Shown here: positions 52,510 through 60,006 of the stretch, piece after piece
Numbering within the stretch: the stretch's first letter is position 1
Layout of the letters: each line of letters starts with the position of its first letter
Origin: an uncultured Planctomycetota bacterium
GTDB taxonomy: Bacteria > Planctomycetota > Phycisphaerae > UBA1845 > Fen-1342
NCBI GenBank assembly: GCA_900696525.1
Contig: CAADGL010000007.1
Coordinates: 124,001-188,000 of the forward strand
Direction of reading: 5' to 3'
DNA: 64,000 bases
Translations under genes and position numbers: made by a program
The notes under the pieces: model-generated
The model's input: only the letters and a program-made list of their open reading frames with translations
Told to the model about the DNA's origin: nothing
Databases searched by the model: none

Positions 52510-52839
52510 TTGGCCTGGGCCATGTTGTTTCTTGCCGGCCTGCTCGAAATCGTCTGGGCCATCGGGCTCAAGTACTCGCAGGGCTTCACGCGCCCCGCCG
52601 CCTCGACCATCACCGTCAGCGCCATGGTCGCCAGCATGTGGCTCCTCGCCCAGGCGGCGCGAACCCTCCCGATCGGCACCGCCTACGCTATCTGGACCGG
52701 CATTGGCGCCGCCGGCGCCGCACTCCTGGGCATCATGCTGTTCGACGAGCCGCGCCACTGGGCCCGCCTGGCCTGCATCGGCCTGATTCTCGTGGGAATC
52801 ATCGGCCTGCGCTTCGCCCCAGCCGCCGCCCACCCATAG
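52510..52839 (+). CDS. sugE: Small multidrug resistance (SugE/Gdx-type) exporter
   Basis: 109 residues, four membrane helices. The N-terminal MAWAMLFLAGLLEIVWAIGLKYS has the essential Glu of SMR transporters in helix 1; GTAYAIWTGIGAAGA and late LILVGIIGLRF complete the family pattern of the SugE/guanidinium-exporter branch. TTG 52510 is the start, with GGGGAGG ahead. No guanidine riboswitch was recognised in the 160 bp before it. Confidence 0.9.
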   Translation: MAWAMLFLAGLLEIVWAIGLKYSQGFTRPAASTITVSAMVASMWLLAQAARTLPIGTAYAIWTGIGAAGAALLGIMLFDEPRHWARLACIGLILVGIIGLRFAPAAAHP

Positions 52840-52884
52840 CCCCCGCCTCGCCGGCCGCGTCGGCAACCCGGCCGCAAGCCCCGT

Positions 52885-52913
52885 CCGAGCCGCGACCGTA
52901 AGGGAGCGGTTGC
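52885..52913 (+). repeat. 29-bp interspersed repeat, copy 2
   Basis: Second copy of the sequence at 24366-24394, differing only in the three central bases. It lies between the SMR gene and htrA2. Confidence 0.6.
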
Positions 52914-53070
52914 TGCAATGAATGCTTCGTTTCTCCGCCGGACCGCTTGCTTGCGCGCCGCTCGATTCAATAAGGGGCTCTGGGATAGCTTCTAGTCAGG
53001 TCGCCCGCGGCCGGAGCGTCTGTATCTTTGGCCGCCACGGCGGACCGCATGAAAGCAGGAGAAGCTTCAG

Positions 53071-54408
53071 ATGAACGCCGCATTCCGCGCCCTGCTCGCA
53101 GCCGCGCTGCTGGCAGCCCCGGCCCTCGCACAGGACGCCACTGACCTTCAGCGCCGCCGGTCGCCGGTCGTCGAGGTCTTCCAGCAGTGCCGCGACGCCG
53201 TCGTGAACATCAGCACCGCGCGCGTCGTCCGCGTGCGCTCGCTCGGGGCGCGCGACATTTTCGATGACATCTTCGACTTCCGCCGCCCGGCCACAACCCA
53301 GCGCCGCGTCACCAGCGTCGGCTCCGGCGTCGTCATTCACCGCGACGGCTACGTCGTCACCAACGCCCACGTTGTCGCCCAGACCTCCGACATCGTTGTC
53401 ACGTTCGCAAACGGCGCCGCGGCGGCGGCCCAGGTCGTCGCCGCGGATCCGGCGCACGACCTCGCCGTTCTGCGCGTCCAAACGCGCGAGCCGCTGTCGG
53501 CGATCACACTCGGCCAGAGCGACGACATCATGGTCGGCGAAACCGTCGTCGCAATCGGCAACCCGCTCGGCCTCGGACACAGCGTCACCACCGGAATCGT
53601 CAGCGCCGTCGGACGCGAGCTGCGATACAGCGATTCGCTCGTCTACAGCGACCTCATCCAGACCGACGCCGCCATCAACCCCGGCAACTCCGGCGGCCCG
53701 CTGCTCAATGTCCTGGGACAGATGATCGGCATCACGACCGCCATCCGCGGCGACGCCCAGAACGTCGGATTCGCCATCCCCGTCGACAAGCTGTGGGAGC
53801 TGCTGCCCAACCTGCTCGACATCGAAAAACGCCAGCGCGTCCGGCTCGGCCTGCGCGTCGTCGGCAAGGAGGCCCGCGTCGAGACCGTCCGCGCCGGAAG
53901 TCCGGCCGCCGCCGCCGGGCTGCGCCCGGGCGACCGCTTGCTGCGCCTCGAGGGCGGCCCGCTGGCCAACGCGATCGACTTCTACGTCAAGCTCGCCGAG
54001 CGCCGCCCGGGCCAGAAGCTGAAGTTGTCGGTGGAGCGCGGCGGCAAGCCGGTCGATGCCGAGGTCACGCTACAGGAGGTGCCCATCCCAGACGGCAGCG
54101 CCCTGGCCGCCCGACTGTTCGGCATCAGGCTGGCGGAGTTTCCCGCGGACTTGCGGCGACGCTACGAGCTGCCTGACTACATCAACATCGTCGTCGACAG
54201 TGTCCAGCCGAACAGCCCCGCCGATCGCGCCGGAATCCGCGAAGGCGACGTCATCCTGCGCCTGAACCGCATCGCCGTCACAACGCTCGAAGAGGTCGGC
54301 CTCTCGCTGGAGGGCGTGCAGCCGGCGGAGGACGTGCTCGTCGACGGACTGCGCTGGCGCGCCGACCCCGCCTTCGTCTGGAGCGTCCCGCTCCGCGCGC
54401 GGCGCTGA
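53071..54408 (+). CDS. HtrA/DegP-type serine protease (second copy)
   Basis: 445 residues: signal peptide (ALLAAALLAAPALAQ), trypsin-like domain with His100 (TNAHVV), Asp130 (AHDLAVL) and Ser208 (GNSGGP), then two PDZ domains (ETVRAGSPAAAAGLRPGD; VDSVQPNSPADRAGIREGD). Unlike the htrA at 27972, it has a cleavable signal and should be soluble in the periplasm. A good GGAG site precedes ATG 53071. Both copies keep all catalytic residues. Confidence 0.92.
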   Translation: MNAAFRALLAAALLAAPALAQDATDLQRRRSPVVEVFQQCRDAVVNISTARVVRVRSLGARDIFDDIFDFRRPATTQRRVTSVGSGVVIHRDGYVVTNAHVVAQTSDIVVTFANGAAAAAQVVAADPAHDLAVLRVQTREPLSAITLGQSDDIMVGETVVAIGNPLGLGHSVTTGIVSAVGRELRYSDSLVYSDLIQTDAAINPGNSGGPLLNVLGQMIGITTAIRGDAQNVGFAIPVDKLWELLPNLLDIEKRQRVRLGLRVVGKEARVETVRAGSPAAAAGLRPGDRLLRLEGGPLANAIDFYVKLAERRPGQKLKLSVERGGKPVDAEVTLQEVPIPDGSALAARLFGIRLAEFPADLRRRYELPDYINIVVDSVQPNSPADRAGIREGDVILRLNRIAVTTLEEVGLSLEGVQPAEDVLVDGLRWRADPAFVWSVPLRARR

Positions 54409-54605
54409 TAGTCTGCCTGGCCGTTTCCCAGAGTGCTCGTCAGTCTTTCGAGTCGGCCTTTCAAGTCAGTGTGGGGCAGGCTATCAGTCCGCCCGCCGTC
54501 CGGGCTCATCCAAAAGGGGCTTGCGATCACAACCCCCGCCCGGTAGCATTTCCAGTCTTCACGCGCGTGTTTGCCTTCCGTTGTCGGCGCAGCGGAAGCC
54601 ACGGG

Positions 54606-55424
54606 ATGGGGCAAGTGCGATCAATCCTCGGATGTTGCCTGGCTGCCGTTCTTGTCGCGCCGTGCGCGGCCCAGAGCTTCAACGTCGACATGGCCATCGG
54701 CCTCGGCGTCCCTACCGCCGGCTTTCCCGCCGCCGCCGGGCAGCCCGGCTTCTGGAACGGCGTGCCCAACCCCTATCCCAACGCCTTCGCGCTCAAGGGT
54801 CTGGCCGGCGAAGCGACCGCGGTCACGTTGAAGACCACCGGCGGCATGGACCTCATGCTCAACGTCCCGCCAAACGGCAGCAAGACCAGCGGCAACGACC
54901 AGCGCCTGATGGACGACATCTGGGATCCGGGTGGCGGCGCCCCCGGCGGCGGCACCATCCGGCTCGAAGGCATGGCCACGGGGCACTACACCGTCTACGT
55001 CTACGCCAGCGCACCCGACGACATCTCCTATCGCACCGGCGTACGCGTGAACGGCTCGCAGATCATCTTCATCGGCGGAAACTGGCCCAGCCCGTTCAGT
55101 TTTGTCGCGCCCATCACGCACGCCGTCTTCGCTGCCGACGTCGGCTCCGACCGCGTCCTCACCATCGAAGTCGCCCAGTGGATCGGGTACTCCAGCGTCA
55201 ACGGCTTCCAGGTCGTCCACGCGGGCGCTTTCTGCCGCGGCGACCTCGACGGCGACGGGCGCACCGACCAGTCGGACCTGGGCATCCTGCTGTCGGCGTA
55301 CCTGACCTGTCCGGGAGACCCGTTCTATGTCGAAGCCGCCGGGCTGCTCGTGCCCGATGACCCTTGCGTCACCCAGGCGGACCTCGGTTTCCTGCTCGCC
55401 GATTATCCCTGCGCACCGCCGTAA
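54606..55424 (+). CDS. Exported protein with C-terminal dockerin-like repeats
   Basis: About 272 residues: signal peptide (LGCCLAAVLVAPCAA), a beta-sandwich domain (residues ~25-200) of unknown family, then two EF-hand-like half repeats, DLDGDGRTDQSDLGILLSAY and the degenerate DPCVTQADLGFLLADY. The DxDxDG loop should bind calcium. Dockerins normally dock to cohesins; planctomycetes use many such tails without known cohesins. ATG 54606 is the first start in front of the signal peptide. Confidence 0.82.
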   Translation: MGQVRSILGCCLAAVLVAPCAAQSFNVDMAIGLGVPTAGFPAAAGQPGFWNGVPNPYPNAFALKGLAGEATAVTLKTTGGMDLMLNVPPNGSKTSGNDQRLMDDIWDPGGGAPGGGTIRLEGMATGHYTVYVYASAPDDISYRTGVRVNGSQIIFIGGNWPSPFSFVAPITHAVFAADVGSDRVLTIEVAQWIGYSSVNGFQVVHAGAFCRGDLDGDGRTDQSDLGILLSAYLTCPGDPFYVEAAGLLVPDDPCVTQADLGFLLADYPCAPP

Positions 55425-55457
55425 CCACGCCGACGCGGCCCCCCCCCGCCGTCCGCC

Positions 55458-56780
55458 TTACGGACAATCCGCCCCGAACCACGCCAGCAGCCGGCCCAGG
55501 TCCGCCTGACCCACGCAGCAGTCCCGGTCCAGGTCCGCCGACGCAATGAAGCCGCCTTCACCGGCGCAGCGGCCGAAGCTCGCCAGCAGGATGCCCAGGT
55601 CCGCCTGCCCGACGCTGCCGTCGCCGTCGATGTCCTCCAGGCATTCCGGCCGGCCGTGCCACACCGCGATATCCAGCGGAGCAACCCCCTGCGTCGACAG
55701 CAGCGGGCCGTTCGGCGTCATGGCGCCGTCGGCGCCAAGCCTGAACGAATAGACGCCCGTCGGGCCGTCCCAGTTGTCGGTGATGAACAGCAGGTCGTCC
55801 ATCACCGCCAGCGTTCCGAGCGAACCCTGGAGACCGACGTCGAACACGTGCCCGGTATAAGTGAGCGCGCCGCTCTCGTCGTCGAGGAAGAAGGTCCGCG
55901 CCGTCGCGTCGGTCCCGTGCGCCACGATCGCCAGCGCATTGTCCGGGCTGATGACCACCTGCTTCGGCGACGTGCCGGGTGAGTAGAACGGCTGGTTCCC
56001 CAGCAGCGACAGCGCCCCCGTGCCCGGGTTGATCTCCGCACCGACCACCTGGTGGCCGTCGCCGCTGATGCCGCCGCCCGCGTAGATCTTCGTGCCGGTC
56101 GGCGACACGCCGAGACCGAGCGGGTAATAGCCCACGTTGACCTGGTTCACGATGTCCAGGCTGCCGTTGCCGCCGACGCGCAGCGAGGTGATCGTGCGCG
56201 CGTTGGAGTCCTGGGCGAAGACGAACTGCCGGCTTGGGTGCACGGCCAGGCTCGTGCAGAAGCCGCCGGTCGTCTCCCGGTCGGTCTCGACCAGCGTGAG
56301 CGCCTCGTGGTCGAAGCGATAGAGGATCACGCGGCCGTTGTAGTCCGTGTTCGAGCGCGTCACCGCCACGAACTCGTCTGTGACCCATTGAACGTCCAGC
56401 GGGCTGTCGTCCGTCCAGCTCGTGCTGGCCAGGTCGAGCTTTCCGTCCGCGTCGATCGAGATGATGCTGAGCTGCTCCGCCGCCGTCAGCGCCGTCGCGT
56501 GGCTCGCGATCAGCCAGCGGCCGTTTGGCGAGATCGTCAGACCGTACACGTTCGTCCCCGGAACCGCCGGATCGTTCGGGTTCCGGGCGCCCGTGACGAT
56601 GCGGTCAACGAACGTCAACGTGCCGTCGCAGTTGACGCGCACCGCGGCGACGCTCCCCTCGAGATTGCCGTTGTGCCCGACGAAGATCGTCGGAAAACGC
56701 GCCTGGGCCAGGGCCAGCCCGGGCGCCAGCAGCCCCCAGGCCGCCCCCAGCGCCAGGTTTCGATAACGCTTGCTCGTCAT
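55458..56780 (-). CDS. Exported beta-propeller (lactonase-like) with dockerin-like tail
   Basis: 440 residues: signal peptide (GAAWGLLAPGLALAQ), then a seven-blade propeller in the 6-phosphogluconolactonase/YVTN family style, with repeats such as GLTISPNGRWLIAS, SLAVHPSRQFVFAQ, GLGVSPTGTKIYAG and VVISPDNALAIVAH. The C-terminal 60 residues hold two dockerin-like EF-hands, DIDGDGSVGQADLGILLASFG and DLDRDCCVGQADLGRLLAWFG. It is convergent with the other dockerin-tailed gene, and both carry the same QADLG core. Good GGAGG site upstream of 56780. Confidence 0.88.
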   Translation of the reverse strand: MTSKRYRNLALGAAWGLLAPGLALAQARFPTIFVGHNGNLEGSVAAVRVNCDGTLTFVDRIVTGARNPNDPAVPGTNVYGLTISPNGRWLIASHATALTAAEQLSIISIDADGKLDLASTSWTDDSPLDVQWVTDEFVAVTRSNTDYNGRVILYRFDHEALTLVETDRETTGGFCTSLAVHPSRQFVFAQDSNARTITSLRVGGNGSLDIVNQVNVGYYPLGLGVSPTGTKIYAGGGISGDGHQVVGAEINPGTGALSLLGNQPFYSPGTSPKQVVISPDNALAIVAHGTDATARTFFLDDESGALTYTGHVFDVGLQGSLGTLAVMDDLLFITDNWDGPTGVYSFRLGADGAMTPNGPLLSTQGVAPLDIAVWHGRPECLEDIDGDGSVGQADLGILLASFGRCAGEGGFIASADLDRDCCVGQADLGRLLAWFGADCP

Positions 56781-56989
56781 TACGCACCTCCGTTCAATCG
56801 CGGCCGGCGCCCACGTCGCCGGAGCCCCGCTGGCCACAGTTTAACCCAGCGCGTCGTTCCGGGTGGCGCCCGACCCCCCGGCGACCGTGCGTTCTTCACT
56901 CAGAATCTGTCGATTTCGCGTCCTCCCGGACCCGTGCGCGTTTCCCGGGTCGGTATACTGCACCCGATCGCCCGCAGCGGCCTGCTCGC

Positions 56990-57427
56990 ATGCCCGTCGG
57001 GCCGAAGATCGTCGAAGGAGTGCGTGTCTTGGGACTGTCGAGGATCAGACAAGCCGGCGGTGAACGCCAGTACGAGCCCGAGCTGCCGGCCGCCGCCGCG
57101 GGCGACCTGAAGCCCTACGAGGTCTTTGTGCAGCTCGAACGCGGCAAGCCCCACGTCCACGCCGGCAGCGTGGACGCGGCGGACGACGAGATGGCCCTGC
57201 TGTTCGCGCGCGAGCACTACGGGCGCGACCAGTCGTGTGTGCAGGTCTGGGTCGTGCCGCGGGCGGCCATCGTCCGCACGGACTACGACAAGGACCTCGT
57301 CTTCCGGCTGAGCGACCAGAGCTACCGCTTCGCCAAGGGCTACAACGTGGGCGAGAAGTGGCGAAAGTTCATGAGCGACCGCGAGTACACCGAATACAGG
57401 CGGGGAGACATCAAGGAGCACTTCTGA
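56990..57427 (+). CDS. paaB: Phenylacetyl-CoA epoxidase subunit PaaB-like
   Basis: 145 residues. After a ~40-residue N-terminal extension, the PaaB core appears: KPYEVFVQLERGKPHVHAGSVDAADDEMALLFAREHYGRD and VQVWVVPRAAI. PaaB is the small structural subunit of the phenylacetyl-CoA ring-epoxidase complex. An in-frame GTG downstream would shorten the extension. It heads paaB-paaC-paaD. The catalytic subunit gene paaA, normally next to paaB, is absent here. Confidence 0.9.
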   Translation: MPVGPKIVEGVRVLGLSRIRQAGGERQYEPELPAAAAGDLKPYEVFVQLERGKPHVHAGSVDAADDEMALLFAREHYGRDQSCVQVWVVPRAAIVRTDYDKDLVFRLSDQSYRFAKGYNVGEKWRKFMSDREYTEYRRGDIKEHF

Positions 57428-57471
57428 CCCCCGCGCGCGCCCCAGCGCCGCGCCCTCCAGTGCGAGACGCC

Positions 57472-58251
57472 ATGACGGAACTCCCCGCCGAACTGCGACC
57501 ACCGCTCGTCGAGCTGCTGCTCAGCGCCGCCGACGACAAGTTCATCCTCGGCCATCGAAACGCCGACTGGACCGGCCTTGCGCCCATCCTCGAGGAGGAC
57601 ATCGCCTTCTCCTCCCTCGCCCAGGACGATCTGGCTCACGCCGCCGCCCTGTACGACTTCATCTGCGGCCTCACGGGCGACAACGCCAACCGGCTCGCCT
57701 ACGGCCGACGGCCGGCCGAGTACCGCTGCGCCGCGCTCGTGGAGCTCGCCGACGAGTTCGACTGGGCCGTGGCCATCGCGCGCCAGTTCCTGTGCGATCA
57801 CTTCGAGATGCTGCGGCTCGGCCGGCTGGCGCGCTCGGCCTACCCGCCCCTGGCGGAGCTGGCGCGAAGGATGCTGGCCGAGGAGCGCCTTTCGCTCGGC
57901 CACGCCGACCAGTGGGTCATTCGCCTGGGCCGGGCGGCCGACGACGCCCCCGCCCGCATGCAGGCCGCGCTCGACCGCCTCGCGCCGCTCGCCGTCGAAC
58001 TCTTCGAGCCCACGGCCGGCATGGACGCGCTCGAATCCGCCGGCGTCTATCCGCACGATGCGCCCTCAATGTACGATCTATGGGAAGCCTCCGTGCGGAA
58101 CATCGTGCAGGAGGCGGGCCTGCGCATCGACCTGCGACCTCCGCCGCCCGACTTCCGGGGCGGCCGAAGCGGAAAACGCAGCCCGCTTTTCGCCGACCTG
58201 CTCGCCGAACTGACCGAGGTCTACCGCGTCGAGCCCGAAGCGGCCTGGTAG
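57472..58251 (+). CDS. paaC: Phenylacetyl-CoA epoxidase subunit PaaC-like
   Basis: 259 residues of the ferritin-like PaaC family: ADDKFILGHRNADWTGLAPILEEDIAFSSLAQDDLAHAAALY near the start, then the helical bundle with the partner to PaaA. PaaC is the non-catalytic, inactive-diiron structural subunit; ExxH-like motifs are present only in part. It lies 44 bp after paaB on the same strand. Confidence 0.9.
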   Translation: MTELPAELRPPLVELLLSAADDKFILGHRNADWTGLAPILEEDIAFSSLAQDDLAHAAALYDFICGLTGDNANRLAYGRRPAEYRCAALVELADEFDWAVAIARQFLCDHFEMLRLGRLARSAYPPLAELARRMLAEERLSLGHADQWVIRLGRAADDAPARMQAALDRLAPLAVELFEPTAGMDALESAGVYPHDAPSMYDLWEASVRNIVQEAGLRIDLRPPPPDFRGGRSGKRSPLFADLLAELTEVYRVEPEAAW

Positions 58252-58320
58252 CCGCCGGCGGCCGGTGAGGGACTAGCGAATAGCAACGGGCGCCGGCCCG
58301 TAGCGCAAAAGAGTGACCGC

Positions 58321-58869
58321 ATGCTCGATCGCAACGCCATCTTCGCCGTCCTCCGCACGATTCTCGATCCCGAGATGCCGGTCAACATCGTCGACCTCGG
58401 CATCGTCGCGGATGTGCGCCTGGAGAGCGGCCACGGCATCGCCCACGGTGCAGCCTACGTCGACGTCGACGTCACGCCCACCTTCGTCGGCTGCCCCGCA
58501 CTCGAAATGATTGCTCGCCAGATCCGCCAGCGGCTCAACGAGCTGCCCGACGTCCTCGAAACTCGCGTCAACTTCGTCAACACCCCGCCCTGGTCCGTCG
58601 AGCGCATCAGCCGCGACGGCCGCGCCGCACTCCAGGCCCACGGCGTCGTCGTCCCCGATGCACCCGGCCCGGGCTCCAGCGCCAGCCCGCGGCTCACGCC
58701 GCTGACCGTCTCCACCGCCACGCCCCCGGCGGACGACCCCGGCGTGCCCTGCCCGTTCTGCAACAGCAGCGCCACCAAGCTGGAAAGCCGCTTCGGACCA
58801 ACGCGCTGCCGCATGATCTACTACTGCACCTCCTGTCGGAACTCTTTCGAGCGCCTGAAACCCATCTAG
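58321..58869 (+). CDS. paaD: PaaD-like Fe-S assembly factor
   Basis: 182 residues: the MIP18/DUF59 domain (ILDPEMPVNIVDLGIVADV, TPTFVGCPALEMIARQI) followed by a C-terminal zinc ribbon (CPFC...CTSC). PaaD matures the iron centre for the paaABCE oxygenase. It ends the paa trio, 69 bp after paaC. Confidence 0.9.
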   Translation: MLDRNAIFAVLRTILDPEMPVNIVDLGIVADVRLESGHGIAHGAAYVDVDVTPTFVGCPALEMIARQIRQRLNELPDVLETRVNFVNTPPWSVERISRDGRAALQAHGVVVPDAPGPGSSASPRLTPLTVSTATPPADDPGVPCPFCNSSATKLESRFGPTRCRMIYYCTSCRNSFERLKPI

Positions 58870-58899
58870 CGACGTTTCCCCGGTTGAAAGGACCCTTCC

Positions 58900-59967
58900 A
58901 TGAAGACCCATTCGAATTCGCTCGCGGCCGAGTTCGAGATCGAGAACCTGCTGGGACTCGACCTCGTGCGCGCCTCCGAGGCCGCCGCTCTCAACACCTT
59001 CAAGTGGATCGGCAAGGGCGATAAGAACGCCGCCGACGCCGCCGCCACCGACGCCATCCGCGGAATGCTCAACCTCATGGACATGTGCGGCGAATGCACC
59101 ATCGGCGAGGGTATCAAGGACGAGGCGCCGGGCATCTTCCTCGGCGAGAAGCTCGGCACCTGGCGCCCCGGCGCGCCGGCGGTCAGCATCGCCGTCGATC
59201 CCATCGACGGGACCACGCTCACCTCCAAGGGCCTGCCTGGCGCCGTCAGCGTCATCGCCGCCGCCGAGACCCCTTCCCCCGAACAGCGCTCGCTCGCCGC
59301 CGTCCCCAGCGTCTACATGGAGAAGCTCGCCGTCGGTCCACGCATCAAGGAAGGCACCGGCAGCATCCGCATGGACGCGCCCGTCGAGCAGAACCTTGAG
59401 CTCATCGCCCTCAAGCTCGCAAAACGCGTGCGCGACCTGGTCGTCTGCCTCCTCGACCGCCCGCGGCACGCCGAACTCATCAAGGAGATCCGCCGCACCG
59501 GCGCCAGCATCCGCATGATCGGCGACGGCGACATCGCCGGCGCCATCGCCCCCAGCATGCCCGACAGCGGCGTCGACGTGTACATGGGCATCGGCGGCAG
59601 CCCGGAGGCCGTCCTCGCCGCCGCGGCCATCAAGTGCCTCGGCGGCGAGATCCTGGCACGCATCTGGCCTCGCGACGACGAGGAGCGCGCGGCGCTCAAG
59701 CAGGCCGGCTACGACGAGGCACGCATCGCCGCCGTCCACGACAGCGAGCAGATGGCCAAGGGCGACAGCATCGTCTTCGTCGCGACGGGCATCACGAACA
59801 GCGCCCTGCTCGACGGCGTGCGCGTCGACGGCACGACCGCACGCACCCACTCGGTCGTGATGCGCTCGCGCTCGCGCACCATCCGCTACGTCACCACCTA
59901 CCACGACCTCACACGCAAGACGATTCACCTCCACAGCGAAGGCGGCAAACGCATCTCCGACCCGTAG
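58900..59967 (+). CDS. glpX: Class II fructose-1,6-bisphosphatase
   Basis: 355 residues of the GlpX family: EGIKDEAPGIFLGEKLG, the metal-binding DPIDGTT, GDGDIAGAIAP, GIGGSPEAVLAAAAIKCLGGE and late GITNSALLDGVR. It dephosphorylates fructose-1,6-bisphosphate in gluconeogenesis; some members also take sedoheptulose bisphosphate. ATG 58900 has AAAGGA upstream. It lies 30 bp after paaD, probably by chance of gene order. Confidence 0.95.
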   Translation: MKTHSNSLAAEFEIENLLGLDLVRASEAAALNTFKWIGKGDKNAADAAATDAIRGMLNLMDMCGECTIGEGIKDEAPGIFLGEKLGTWRPGAPAVSIAVDPIDGTTLTSKGLPGAVSVIAAAETPSPEQRSLAAVPSVYMEKLAVGPRIKEGTGSIRMDAPVEQNLELIALKLAKRVRDLVVCLLDRPRHAELIKEIRRTGASIRMIGDGDIAGAIAPSMPDSGVDVYMGIGGSPEAVLAAAAIKCLGGEILARIWPRDDEERAALKQAGYDEARIAAVHDSEQMAKGDSIVFVATGITNSALLDGVRVDGTTARTHSVVMRSRSRTIRYVTTYHDLTRKTIHLHSEGGKRISDP

Positions 59968-60006
59968 CCCCCCATCGCCCGGTTTCGACCACGCTGGTCC
60001 GCCGAA

